Source: Undaria pinnatifida (Eukaryota; Sar; Phaeophyceae; Laminariales; Alariaceae). From it: DNA of 64,000 nucleotides. Shown here piece after piece: positions 11,901 to 26,214 of the stretch; position 1 is the first letter of the stretch; every line of letters starts with the position of its first letter. The stretch spans positions 310,001 through 374,000 of the forward strand of contig JABAKD010000006.1 in NCBI GenBank assembly GCA_012845835.1, given 5' to 3'. Made by a program: the position numbers and the translations under genes. The notes under the pieces are model-generated. The model saw only the letters and a list, made by a program, of their open reading frames with translations, made no database searches and had not been told where the DNA came from.

Positions 11901-14900
11901 CGTACCTCCGTTGAGGGCAGTATTCGATGAAAATTTCACCAGTCCCGTGATGGTGGCGTTTGACCCAAGCAGGTTCACGCCCCCTACAAGCAAAAGGGCG
12001 GAGGGAACATGGCAGCACGCGGCAGGTTCAGGATGTGCACACGCGCGATCGAAGTATGGCCGGCAGCGTAGCTAGAAAGGGTAGGTTTTAGAAACTGCAC
12101 AATCTCACACAAGTTCATACAAGCTCACACAATCTCACACACGAGACCAGGACTACAGCAGAGGCGGTACTCCTCTTTCTCTCAAAGGTTTTTACCACTC
12201 GCACGAGTGGCGCTGTACCTCAAGGACAATCGCATTTCAAGAAATCTCTTCGAGGCCAGGAAGCTTGCCATTCCATGACGGATCCGCATCGCTGCTAAAT
12301 TGAAACAGCACCGAAGACTTAGAGTTCACAGGAGCAGGAGGTGGGTCACTCGCGCGAGCAATCAAAACGGGGAGGAGATGTTGGAAGGCGCAGAAAGCAG
12401 GGCGTGGAAAAGTTATGTGGTTTTCGAACATAGCTCGGTGTGCATGAATTGTATACTAGGTACCTACCTGATATTAACCCCCCGTTTTTTATTATTTATT
12501 TTCTTTCTTTTCTTTCTTTTTTTCTCTCGCTTTCTCTTGCTCAAACGCCCCACCTAATATCAAAATCCACCAGAGTAATAAAAACTTCACGCACTGGATA
12601 TCACCTCATTATCTTTCTAGAGCCATCCATACCGCTGCTTTCCCCCCCCCCCGCCCCGAACGCCCCCTCCTTCCCCATCACCCGCACCATCGCCTAGACC
12701 TAGCACCACACGTATAGCAAAGCAAACCCCTACATGTATGCCACTTAAAGCCCTTCCCTCCCCCCCCCGCCGACCTCCCCCCCCCCCGTCCCCCACCCCC
12801 CACCACCCCACCCCCCTCCCCACCCCCTCGAACACTCCGCCCTCTACTCACTGATTGTACGACGTACAGTATATACATGATAACTGTTTGGTGCATTCTT
12901 TCCAAACCCGTCACATTTATCCCCTTTAAAAAATGTATAGTTTCTACGCACGGATTGAGCTGCCCCACCCGCCCCAACCCCCCCCCATGATAAACTTGGC
13001 ATTTTTTTCCCAAAACCGTCAGATTAATCCCCTTGAAGGATATAGTTTCCACACACAGCTTGCCCCGCCCGTCCCCCCCCCCCCCCCCCCCCTCCAACCC
13101 CGCTCCCTGTTGATCAAAATCAGGCCCCCACGTCTTTGAAACCTCCGCCCGCCCCTCACCGGTTATTCGACTTACAGGGTTCACTTGATAAACGGATGCA
13201 TTTCCTTCCACAGCTGTTAGATTTTGTCCCTCTCAGAAACGGGTTTTATAGTTTCCGCGCACAGACTGACTAACATCACCCTGTTGACCCTGATAGCTAC
13301 ACTGTAGTTGCAAGGGGTGTCGCCGACCTATATCCTCATTGAGGACACACAACCCGTGATACGCGCGATCGAAGTATCACACACAGCTTGCAAAGATGAG
13401 TTTCGACAAAATATTCTATCTCACACGTGGAGTATATTTTCATTTTTTATAGTGGACCACCCCGGCAGCCATGAAGTTGAAGTTGAAGTTGATGTCAAGT
13501 CCTCTACTCAAGACATCAAGAATGGCAAACAGACAAAGGCTGTGAGGGAGTATGCGTGAGACGTGTTCTATGGTAGATGCATACACAAGACGTGTTCTAC
13601 GGCAGGTGAAATGCATAATATGTGTTCTGCGGTAGGTGTACAACTCTTTGGCGTTTGAGGTTCTGAATGACGCGGATCCTTGACACAAAATCGTCGGAGG
13701 TATACTCCTGTGCTGCGTGTGGACGTTCTATGCTTTGGCCATCGGGTTGGTCTTCTACTACTATTAATGAATACTGCTGTTGTCTACTAAACGAACCAGT
13801 TGGTGGATGCGGCACTGTTCGGGTGGAGAAAAACTGATGCACCCAGAGCAAGGATCCTCCAGAAAAAGTGGTGCACCTCTCTTGTAGCATGGGCCATTTG
13901 ATGTATCATAATGGGTATGTGTCAATACACGCCGGTTTGGTCCCGTCTGCCGCCGCCTGGGGGGCTGCGTCTGGCTGCTAGCTGATACTGCTGGATGCCG
14001 CTGCTGGCCGCCTCTGGCTGCGGCTGGCTGCACTGGCTGCTGGCTTCTGCCTGCTACCGCTGGCTGCTGCTAACTGCTGCCCAGTTATGTATAACGACCG
14101 CCCATCATCTACCAACTAAAGCACGTTGACGGGTTAACAAAACTGCTGCTGCGCGCGAGTTCCTATCCACAGCTCTGTAGCGTTAAATCCTTGTTTTTTT
14201 ACATGGCATGAGACGGAGAGAGGCAGAGCTGAGGAGCAACGCGCAGAGGCCGCGGCAGCGCCATCTGGACATCTCTAAGCAGCCGGGGAAAGGGGGAGAG
14301 GAGGAGGGGGAGAGGGGGCGTCCTGTCCAAAAGACTAAAGTCTGGGTCTGGCCATCTTCGTGTTGAAATTTGTGGGCCTTCCAATGGCCGTCACAAGTTA
14401 GCGTAAGGCCGCCGTGACCTTATCGTCATGTGTCATTCTCTCCCCAGTGCCATTGATGATGCACTTGATACCCTCTATGAGCCTAATGCTGTCTTTGGTC
14501 AGTTCTTGGGGTCTGCTAGTATTACGTTTGTTTCCCTTCCCTTCCCTTCCCTTCCCTTCCCTTCCCTTCCCTTCCCTTCCCTTCCCTTCCCTTCCCTTCC
14601 CTTCCCTTCCCTTCCCTTCCCTTCCCTTCCCTTCCCTTCCCTTCCCTTCCCTTCCTTTTTCTTCTTTTCTTGTTTTGTCTTTTTCCATTTGACTTGCGTC
14701 TGACGTGCGTATGCGTAGTGATAAGGACTACGTGTAATAGATACGTGGTAGTCTTTCTTCGGCGGCAAGCGGTACAGTCGGTTTTTCCAGGCGCTAGTAG
14801 TGGGGCGTATGCACCAGTACGGACCTGGCACATGGTAGGCTGACTCCCGATTTCACTTTTTATATGTTTCTGGCGGAGGCATGAATCGCGTCATCTGATA

Positions 14901-17900
14901 TTATATATATATGTATCGAAATCTGCCAAAGTAATAAACACTTCAACGCAGTTGATATCACCTCATAATCTTTCTAGCCATCCATGCCATTGCTCAAATT
15001 CATCCCCCGCCCCAACGCCCCCTCCTTCCCCACCACCCGCACCATCGCCTAGACCTAGCACCACGCGTATAGCAAGACCCCACATCAATGCGACCTAAAG
15101 CTGTTAAAACCCCTCTGGCCCCAATCCCCCCCACCAATTCGAACACTCCGCCCTCTCCTCACCGGTTGTACGACTTACACGATATACATGATAAATTGGT
15201 GCATTCCTTCCACAACCGTCAGATTTGTCCCCTTAAAGGATTCATAGTTACGCGCACATATTGAGTTACCCCCTCCCCCTCCGGTCCTTCTTGTTCAAAC
15301 CCAGGCCCCCACGCCATTCAAAACTCCTCTCTCCCCTCACCGGTTTTACGATTTCCAGGATATACTTCATTAACTGATACATTTCCTTCTACAGCTGTCA
15401 GATTTTATCCCCCCTATAAACGGGTTTTATAGTTTCCACCGACAGAGTGAATAACATCACCCTGTAGACCCTGATAAGCTACATTGTAGTTCCAAGGGGA
15501 GTCGCCGACGTATATCCTAAATGAGGACAAACAACCCGTAATACGCGCGATCGGAGTATCACACAGCTTGCAAGAATGAGCTTCGACAAAAATTTTGATC
15601 TCACGGCTGAAGTGTATTTTTATTTTTTAAATATATGCGTGTACCACCTTTGTTAGTTTGTATTTTTTTCCCTGTGGTATTCCTCAGCTCCAGAGTGATT
15701 GGAGCATGTCCTGTGAGTCCTGTCCTGTGACCGCGGACCTGATTACGCGAGTTAATGTGAGAACAACAACATTCCTTGAATCATAAAATATATATGGTGG
15801 ACTACATGCTTCCTCCAACCGCTCATAAGATTCACAAAATGCATCGATTGCGGTTTAAAGCCTAAACCCCTTGCAATCTTTCGACGTTGCCCCATGTAGC
15901 TACGACTATGATACACTGGAGATGTGTGTACTGCTACATGGTAACCATTATATTTCTTCTTTCTTTCTAAAATATGGCATTTTCGTCAATGGGATGGGGG
16001 GGGGCGGTACTACTATCTTGATTTGGTGCTCAACTGACCTCCATCATGATCTGCCGAGTTGTCCTCGAACGTCGTGATGCCGTCGATGTGTAGTGACGAA
16101 TCGTGCCCGACTAAGGCACCTGCGGTATGTGAGGGGTGATTCAAAACCATCACGTTTTAGACAGATCAAATCCCATTCCATCCCATGATACGTGTGATCT
16201 GGGTATTTCAAGGCAGAGAGCTCCCTGGTTCGCATGACCTGCAAGCCATAGATAATATTGCCGGATGAGAGCAGGACGTTCAAAATGATAGATTGATTCT
16301 GGCACATACATGTCTCCTCTGTTACACAGATCCTACTATACAACATGGATATGGAATCTAGATGATTTAGATTACCTAGATGATCTGTAGCATTTACACC
16401 GTGAGGGTTAGGGTTAGGGGTTAGCATCTTCGGAAACATAAGGTCCACCTGTACCCACCTCTAGCGTAGCATGCGTCGAAACAGTGTTCAAGCAAGGCAG
16501 CCCTGTCATCTATCGTTTGTCCTGTATGTACTGTATCTACTGTAGCCCAATATGCCGCAGCATGCATGGTGCGGTGTGTTGCGATCTTGCTTCCTATTGC
16601 CTCCCACGTGATACACAAAAGCATAATCACCTTGGTGACATCCACTCCCCATTGTAAACCAAACAAAAAGTTTTTTTCTCAAGATGCCGAAGTATCCTTC
16701 CGGAGACGAAACGAAGTTTGCTGGTTTGATCGCCGACGCCCCACAGCACTGTCCCACGTTACAATCTCCATGTAGCATTACAAAAATATCCTTCATCTCA
16801 CATCGGAACCACCTACTGCCCTTAAAGGACACAACAAGTCGAACCAAAGGCGCTCATGTTCTTTCCGAGTCACGGTTCACGGTTGACGTGTTATTTTGTA
16901 TATTTTTTAGAGGCACGCTAAAATAAAGGTAGGACGTTTCGGATAAAGGTTGAAGGATTGCTCCCAATAAAACGGGGTAAGGATTGCTCGCAATAAAACA
17001 AGGTAAGGATTGCTCGCAATAAAAGGGGATAAGGATTGGTAAGGATTGGTAAGGATTGGTAAGGATTGGTAAGGATTGGTAAGGATTGGTAAGGATTGGT
17101 AAGGATTGGTAAGGATTGGTAAGGATTGGTAAGGATTGGTAAGGATTGGTAAGGATTGGTAAGGATTGGTAAGGATTGGTAAGGATTGGTAAGGATTGGT
17201 AAGGATTGGTAAGGATTGGTAAGGATTGGTAAGGATTGGTAAGGACTGCTCCTTACCCCAGAATCATTGGAACGTGGTACTATATTATTGTCGTATCATT
17301 TTCTCTTGTACACCTAGGCCATGGATTAGTCGATCACAAACCCCAAACCAGATTTGGTTGGCTTACTCGTTGGTGCTGATAACCACCTCAGGGGTGAGTT
17401 CGAGGCCTTCCCCCACTGCAGAGATGGGGAAACTAACTGGTGCGTATCTACCAATCTACAATACATAGCGTGTGTCCTTGTTTGCTTGCAGCATGGTGAC
17501 GTAGCTGCTCTTAGCCTCACCTCCGTCATAGCCTACGTTGTGTGAAAAAGATGTTTCCCCGCTGATGGAAACCTCCGACGACGAGGCGTAGACAGCTCCT
17601 GCGTGCAAGAAACGATACCGATCACGGTTACGTTACGCCGTGTAGCTCGAACGATATGAGATGGGATTAGCCGTTCTTGAGCTGCGAAGGGATCCTCTTC
17701 ATTGTCTGAGAAAGGACTCATGATACAGCAGCAGTGGTGACTCATGCTACGGCAGCAGTGGGGACTCATGCTACGGCAGCAGTGGTGACTCAAGCTAAGG
17801 CAGCAGTGGTGACTCATGCTACGGCAGCAGGGGTGAATTATGCTACGGCAGCAGTGGTGACTCATGCTACGGCAGCAGGGGTGAATTATGCTACGGCAGC

Positions 17901-20900
17901 AGTGGTGACTTATTATGCTACGGCAGCAATGGTGACTCATGCTACGGCAGCAGTGGGGACTCATGCTACGGCAGCAGTGGGGACTCATGCTACGGCAGCA
18001 GTGGTGACTCGAGCTACGGCAGCAGTGGTGACTCATGCTACGGCAGCAGGGGTGAATTATGCTACGGCAGCAGTGGTGACTCATGCTACGGCAGCAGAGG
18101 TGAATTATGCTACGGCAGCAGTGGTGACTTATGCTACGGCAGCAGTGGTGGGCCTACACCATCTTAGGCTGCCGAAACTTCAAAACTTTGGAGAACTACA
18201 CACCCCACCCAGAACCTGCTTTAGGGAAAAAAAACGTGTTTTCAAGTGGACGAGCGATTCGTCAGGTGAATTTCTCTATACAATCGAAAAAATATTTGAA
18301 CGATATCGGGTGGTGCTTCGGTTGGGGAGCACCGTCAGACGGAAGCGTTTTCGCCATATGTTGATACCCAGAGTGCGAAAAACATACAGATGCATATCGT
18401 AGTGGCTCTCACCTCCTCGCCACTTGGCTTCGTTGTGGGAAAATATTGTGATATCTTCGATGTAGGTCATTGTCCCGTCGAATGTACAGGTGACACCTGC
18501 ACTGAGGCAAAAACGAAGGTGTGTTGGGATATTCATACTGTCTCGTTATAACAATACGCGCTTACCTGGTACGCGTGTCGATTGTTTGGCACACACGAAT
18601 GATATTTGTGATGCTGATCAATTTAGCGTGTTGTATCGCTTCATGCGTGGCACCTGTGCTTTGTTGTTATATTGTTGCTGATGTTGATGAGGTTTTCACA
18701 TAATAAGCTCGCATAGTAAAGTCCGTGGTCACAGGGCAGGCTCCAGTCACTCTGGAGCGAAGGAATACCCCTGTGAGTATGCAAACTCAAGCAAATTGGT
18801 ATGTCGCAGGCGGGCACGTAAACATGTCGAACGTTTCGCACTATGTCAAGGGCGTTGCGCAATCAGAAGTATACTTTTCAAGTGGGAAACCGATTCCATG
18901 TAAGCGCGCAACTTTAAGCGGTACATGACATTAATGTGTTGATGAAAAAACAAACAAACGTATCTAAGTTGTCCCATACACGGGCACATTCCGCAAGCAA
19001 GTGTCATTATATATTATAAAAAATGAAAATACACTCCAGCTGTGAGATCGAAGATGTCGTCGAAACTCATCTTTGCAAGCTGTGTGTGATACTCCGATCG
19101 CGCGCATTACGAGTTGTGACTACGATGTCTAAAAATGTAGTCCATTCATGGTTAGTATTTATGGACCGCACCATTAAGCAAATTGGTGCTGTCACAGTGT
19201 CCCATACGAGCATTTCGCGCGTATATTTCGAGCACTTCGCGTATCCATATGAGGTGTATGATGCATATACGTAGACAGTCGACTCGCTGTAAGTGCACGT
19301 AACACGTGCAACGGTAGAGACGCGATGTAATTTGTGTTCCAAATCTAGTCCAGTCATTGGGCGGGTACTATGCTTCCCCAACCGATCTGTATATGTAGAC
19401 TGGTAGTACAACCTGATGAACAAACCCACAGCCAAAGGTGAACAATATCCCGACGTTTTTGGGATATGGAGCCCCGTGATGCACCCTCTTGAACCACGTG
19501 TTTTGCGAAACGTATGGGTATGCCAGCACAAACTTGTATGTAGCTGGGGTGGGCGCGCTAACACACACTTCATGGTATTATTGTCATCTAGTCCCATTCG
19601 ACAATTTCGCCCTCACAAATTCTTCTCTCAATGTAACACTGTCGTTGAACTTTCTAACTCCGGTGCCGGCCGCCGCGCTATGTGAAAATTGCGCACCATA
19701 CTCGTGACGGGCGTACACGCGTTTTGTGAAAAAATGGACTATCTTCGTGAAGTATCGCTGTGGTCATATCATGGGGCATTTTACGGTGCATGGACTGGTT
19801 GGATACAATGTGTCGGAGAGTTCCACTGTCGATGTTGGCATATATTGTGAGCTCTTAAGAGATGGCCGAGAAGTCCACGGCCGATGGCATGGCTCTTTCC
19901 CGTGTGATAACGAACGAACTATTGGATTTTGGACAAACGCACTCCGAGTCTACGAGGGAAAGGAAGTCCTCGGAGCTAATACCACTGGGGCCGCGGTACA
20001 ATTCAAATGAATTAAGTACGTTCTTTACCGCCCAAACGTGACGTTCTTGCCTTCCGGAGGCCGGAAAGCACATTTTTGCTTTTTCCTTGTTGTTGATGAG
20101 GGACACCAGCCGGGAGCAATGGGAGATCCTACACCAGCAGGAGAAGCGCGAGCTCAGGGCGATGGCGGAGTCAACTCTGCATGTCGGGGAAACCACAGAG
20201 GTAGAGATCGAGCCGGTGGTCGGCTGAAGGCGGAAGTCAACGTGTCGACAGGGGGAGAGAGCCCACCTACAGTAGGTTGGGGGATGATGTTGTTACCGTC
20301 GAAGCAATGCGCGAATTTCTTGCTGCCTATTCTAGTACGTGCAGCAGATGCGTATTGCAAACCAAGATGGAGGAGAAGGGGTGCACCCCAACAGGCGGGA
20401 GCTGGTAGATTCAGCGACCCAACTAATGGTGGCTGGCCCTCGGTCGACCACTCCGAGGAGGAGCTAATGCAAGGGCTCGAAACGCTTGTTGGCGTTGACG
20501 TGCAGTGGACGAGTGATGAGGATTTTTGCCGCCAGCTATTCCGTTTGCCAAAGATGAACGTGAGCGTGCCTGTAGATAGCACGGTGTCGATGCAGAAACG
20601 GGGCCGTGGCGGGCTGACGGAGGTGGTGAAGCCCGACAATCGGCAGTGCACGCTGAAGCATGGAAGGAGTTGATGGCGGCGATAGCAGCAGGATTTGAGT
20701 CCCTCGAGTTGCGCGGCAAGGTGGAAAGAAAGCTGCGATTCCATCTCGTAACGCGTGACCCTGACCCACTGTTCAGCATAGTTGCCAACAACCACGGTAT
20801 CAAGCCATAATTGAGGTCGACGATGCTGAACGCCAGCGAACCGAAACGGTTTGACCGTAGGTCGGTGGTTGCCGCGGGTTCAAGCCGCAGGGAAGTGCTG

Positions 20901-23900
20901 CTGACGAGAACGACTCACGCGAGAGTGCCAAGGTTGCTGTTGTGAAAGCAAAGCGGAACCGTTGATACGACAACTAGGAGTGCTTGGTGTTTGGCAAGCA
21001 AAGTCACAAGAAGCAGGACTTCCCCCAAAGCCAGCAGGGATAGCGGGAAATCGTGTCCATGGCCATCTTTACGGCCAGATCCCCATACAGCAGCAGCAGT
21101 ATACAAGCGGTCTCGCTCAGCATACCCGGAGCAACACTACCGGAATGGCCCCTGCGCCTGCCACCGTCCAACTAGTGGGTACAAGACCACCGCGGTCACC
21201 GCGGAATCGGTCGTTCTCCTGAGAACAAACCTGCTGCCATTGAAGCGTCTACGCCGACCTAGCATGACTGTACATTCGCGTGCCGCGGGAAAAGGTGGCG
21301 CCGGTGGATACCGGGATCATCGAGACTTTGAAGGGTCAATGTTCCCAGTGCATTGGGCCACATAATGCAGCACCAGCTCTCCACTCCGTTCCGGTGTAGC
21401 TTCCTGTACCCAATCGTATAAGTGGTGTGGAGATTCCAGCACCACTTCATACGCGCGTGTTTCGGTCTTACTGCCTGGCGGATGTCGGGATACGAGTGTG
21501 GATACGGTACACACCGATCGGCATCTCGAGGCGCTGACGCAGCATGTCAGGGGGGATCTTGTGGTTCCCGGTGCTTCCGCGGTTGCTGACGTCAACTTTC
21601 TCGTAGATTTTAGTTCAGGGAATACAGCAATGTCGGGGACGCGAGTAGAGGCTCTGCCGGGACAGTCGCGGATTGGGAAAGCCGCGTTACCGCAAGGGTT
21701 TGTTGGGCATGCGCGTGTGGGGACGTCGCTGGGTCAGAAGTTTGATAATTGAGACGCAATTAATCGTGCCCGCTTCACTAATCGAGAGCAACTTGATGGT
21801 GACCAGTCTGGTTAAACATGCCGTTTATCTTACTCCCTGGGGGGGGCGATGTGGATATAATCGACCAGAAGACGCCAAGGGAGAAAATCGGTAACGACGT
21901 CATGACGCAGGTCAAAGCATCTACACTGAATGCACACGGGGAATCAAGATGGCGCTGGGATAGAGCTTACATCTCTTGCTGTCAATGGCCCAGCGCTGTT
22001 GCTGTGCTGCGGGCGGAGACGGTCCAGTTGAAGTGGGCGATGAGGTCACACTGAGGGTGCGGTCTAAAGGTCCCATGATGTTCCATGGCTCCGAGGCGGA
22101 GATGCAGGATCGTGTGGGTGCTAACGTGTAAGCGTCTCTTCAAAATTGATGGTTTTCGTTACTGACAGGTAAGAAATGTTTTAGACAAAATTTGATATTC
22201 TGATTATTATCTCTTCTCACCTCCGTCGGCCTCCGCTGTGTTGCGCGAAAAATACGTGTCGCCGCCAATGTAGAACATAGAAGCTACGGAGCCATAAAAT
22301 ACGCCTGAGGAGGGACAAGCGGTGAATGCATCTACTTTCAGAGGTTTAAACAAACGAAACAACGTGACGCTCAAAATAATCACCAACACTTTGTCATTGC
22401 TTCCGTACGTGCGTTCTTTGCATTGAGCAGACCGTTTCACCCGCCTGTTGTACACCCGGCACAAGCCTTTTCCGTGCAGTTGCCTCCTCCTATGTAGACC
22501 ATTTCTGTAACCATAAACTACGAAACAGATATAAGTGTTGCAACTACGAGTGATTTAACAATGCAATGCCGAACGCCATGAACGAGGGGGAAGAATATAT
22601 GCACGCCAGCATATCAGACTACGCGCGGAAAAAAGGAAAAAAGGGTGAACAAGAACATGGCCTTCATATTGAAAATAAATCTCGCGTCAACCACAGCTGG
22701 GGACATGTTGCAATGCCCTTTGTGAGCTTTCATAGAGAAACAAAGGCATCACCATTACAGCTATAGCTGGCATTCGCGACTGACTATACTATACTTTGAT
22801 AGAAATGTTAGGACGTCAGCACTGGATATTCACAAAACCTAGTAGCTTCGTGAAACGTTTCCCATCAAATAAACACAGCCAAAGGACGGCTGAAGCGCAC
22901 ATTATTATGCGATTGCGTTCACGAGTGAAAAAGCATATTTACATAATAAATGCAACAACGCGACAGCTGAGGCGTTCACCTTTCCCCTTCCTTCTTCACG
23001 GGGTTTCAAGCAAAAATAAAAGCAACGCGACAGCTGACACGTTGGTTGCTTGGTAAGCCTCGTAGGTAGTTTTTAAGCACATGCAGATGCGGCGGAATTA
23101 CGGCAGCTGTAGCTTAGGCTTCACATTGGGCAATGAAGAAAGTAGACGGTGGGAACATAAACCAAACCTGAAGACAATTTTTCGATTGCCTTCGCGAGCT
23201 TTGATGTTCAAAAATTTCCAGCACAGTAGACTAATGGCTAAGGTAACGGCTAAGGTAACGGCTAAGGTAACGGCTAAGGTAACGGCTAAGGTAACGGCTA
23301 AGGTATCGCCTAATGGCTAAGGCATCGCTTCACAAACAAAGCCACTACCGGGAATGGTGTAACACGTAGATAATAGATAGGTGTAGGATATAGGTACTAT
23401 ATAGGGTCAATACGTCCTTAGAGTTGGGACTTGCTTCTCCGTCAAATTAATGTCAGCACAATCCACAAGTTCCTACGACGGCGACAGGGTTCGTGCATAT
23501 TTATATGTGGAGACTCAATGCTTCCGGCAAAATCTAGGCGTTGGTGGTATTGGTAGGATCAAACCACGATAAAATAGTGCTACGGCCGCTTCAAATATCG
23601 CCGGATTCGAAAAATGAAATTAAATATTATGTTCCGAGCGACATAATATTGTGGCCCCTTCCCTCTGTGTACGGGACGGAAAGCCGGTGAAATCAGACGG
23701 AAGGTACTCCGTGAAAAGGCCTCACCTCCAGAATTAGCCGCCGAATTATTTTCAAACGATGTAATGCCAGTGATGTTCAGCTGGCTGGCTTTATGTAGAT
23801 GCACGACACCTGCATGGAAAACATGGCAAAAACACAAGTAAGTAACGCTCATATGTCAGATGCCGAACGTTTTAGAATCAGAGTATTGGCACAGAGGTGT

Positions 23901-26181
23901 CGAGGTACTGTCGTTGGCGGTATATATGCCCCCCTCACAAACGTTTTTTTTTATAGTTTCCGCGCACAGACTGACTAACATCACCCTGTTGACCCTGATA
24001 GCTACACTGTAGTTGCAAGGGGAGTCGCCGACCTAAATTCTTAATGAGGGCACACAACCCGTGATACGCGCGATTGGAGTATCACACACAGCTTGCAAAG
24101 ATGAGTTTCGACAAAATCTTCGATCTCACAGCTTGAGTGTACTTTCATTTTTTTTAATTTATTGTCTAATCCGGTGGTTAGTTGACCAATACTACGGTAT
24201 TGCGGTACTATATATATTGTATAATATAGTATAATCCTTATTCCTTAGCGTTATACCCATAACTCCATATATTTAGTATTCTGTATGATGTCATACTGTA
24301 CACACCTTCACTGCCGGGTTTATGGTGCCACCACCAACTGACACCAAACGGACTTAATTCTGTCTTGTTAAGAAAGCGTTAAAACCGTTCACCAAAGACC
24401 AAGGCTACTGTAGGGGGGACCCTCCCAACTTCCAGTACCGGGCTTGAGCCACTCGCGCGAGTGGCTCGGTACCTCATGGACAAGTATGGGGGCGGCGAAG
24501 ATAATCATTCCAATGCGGACTGATTTCGTCAAGTTATCTCACACAAAGAAAACGTAAGACCGCAGAGGAACAGAGGGGACCGGTACTCGGGCGAGTAACC
24601 CCGAGCCCATGCAAAAAGCGGACAAAAAAGGGACCCCCCTGCCGTAGCCTGGGTGCTAACCTACATGGCCAAAAGGGTCACTGTTGGGACCTTTTTGTTT
24701 CGGTGGTCCTGGATCACATCACGGGAGTGACCCCCCTGTTATTTTGCGTTTTTTTTCTAGTATTTTTTTTCGAATTGGCTAAACTTTGTTCATATATATT
24801 TCGATGTTAATCCGAATTGGAACATGTCGCCGCGCTGGGCCAAACAAATGATTTAGCCGTAGGTATCTTTTATCTGTGAGATACAGAGTGTCGCTCGTCC
24901 GAGTGGTAAATATCCCACATTGCAAAAAAATATAGTCCCCTCGTACAGTAGCCTTCGTCCGTTTCCATGGGGCGACATGCATCGCGGAGCCGGAAGCACG
25001 ACGGTGGCAGCCACCCTCTCTCGCGGATCGATCTAACCCTAACCGCTGAAAAGAACAAAAAAAAAAACGACAAACAAACGTGGTCCCCATACCGTACTAA
25101 GTTATTCAAAATGTCACTGTACCAATATAGCTTTGGTTGGATGAGGACGGCCGGGGCGAATGCACGATATATCTCGACACGCTAAATTAAACGATTACCC
25201 TCACCCGTGCCAGCCATAGGTAGGCATTGGGTGGACCACGTGTTGAAAATGATGGAATCGACCGAGGGCGTGAACTATCCCTTATCAATACTGAGGAACC
25301 ACCCAACATCGTTGAAAAACCGTAGCACCGTGGTACAGTCTGAAGTTTTACAGCATTGTCGTCCTACGTATACCTGCTACTGTCGGACATGGGATGGCTC
25401 TTTAATGTTGGTTGCCCTTTCTTTCATGTTTTCTCAAACGTCAGTGAAGACATCCTCAAGTCAGGGCATTCAATATTACGCGTGTCGCAGCAAGGGTCCA
25501 ACGATTTTGGTTTGAGGCTAGTAGTAGTTACTCAACTCCTTGACGACTGGAAACCCAATATTGGAGAGACAATACTTGGAATTTGTAGAAGGAGGCGGTT
25601 TCGGGCTCTGAAGGGCTCATTGAGCCCTCCATGACAGGTCAAACAAAATATGCTACCTTACGAACATGAAAGACTGAACTGTAATCCGACGAACACTCCC
25701 GTGGCGTAGGAAGTACCAGATACACATAGGTATAGACATAGCCATTCACGCATGTATTTATGAACACTATCATTGAGAAAAACAAAATGCCTTGTGATAT
25801 TCCAACATTGTTGGGCATGTATGTATGGTAATTCCTTTTCGTCGGGCAGAAAAAAAAGGGATGGCCGAAAAGGGCTACCCACGTCGTAGAAACCTTCGAA
25901 ACAAGATATTATTGAAGAAAATATTGTGGCTCTACCGCCGTGGCATGCGTTCGCTGCACAATCAAATGGACGCGTTCTACGGTAGAGGAGCACCGCTTTT
26001 GTTTCTGAGGTTCTTCAATTTGGGAGCTTACGGCCTCTCCCATGAACTGATTTGGAGAAAAATGAGACCGCTACCGGATGAAAAATCCCATGGCCAAGGT
26101 GCAAAGCGAGAATAATGCAAAAAAAATGGCCGATTATTTTTTTTTTTCCGATGATTTTGGGTTAAGGAGCTCCGTTATTTC

Positions 26182-26214
<33 letters not shown>

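Noticed and set aside
13830-13882. Possible extra rung exon (GAPLFLEDPCSG)
   Set aside because: Has an AGAG|GTGC acceptor-like start, but no F..N..A core and no donor at the right distance.
14398-14833. Frames with GREGKGREGK repeats
   Set aside because: Translation of the (CCCTT)n tract in a family B copy.
16403-16425. TTAGGG repeats as a telomere (also at 25035 and 35400)
   Set aside because: Only two to three units each, interstitial; not a chromosome end.
17717-18151. CRISPR-like array
   Set aside because: Direct tandem units without unique spacers, in a eukaryotic intron; a minisatellite.
17734-18402. 222-residue open frame ATAAVVTH on the plus strand
   Set aside because: It comes from a 24-bp minisatellite, is mirrored by an equally open minus frame, and lies between two exons of the large gene.
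20154-20803. Long minus-strand frames across 20.1-20.8 kb
   Set aside because: Shadows of the plus-strand gag-like relic; no domain or splice pattern supports them.
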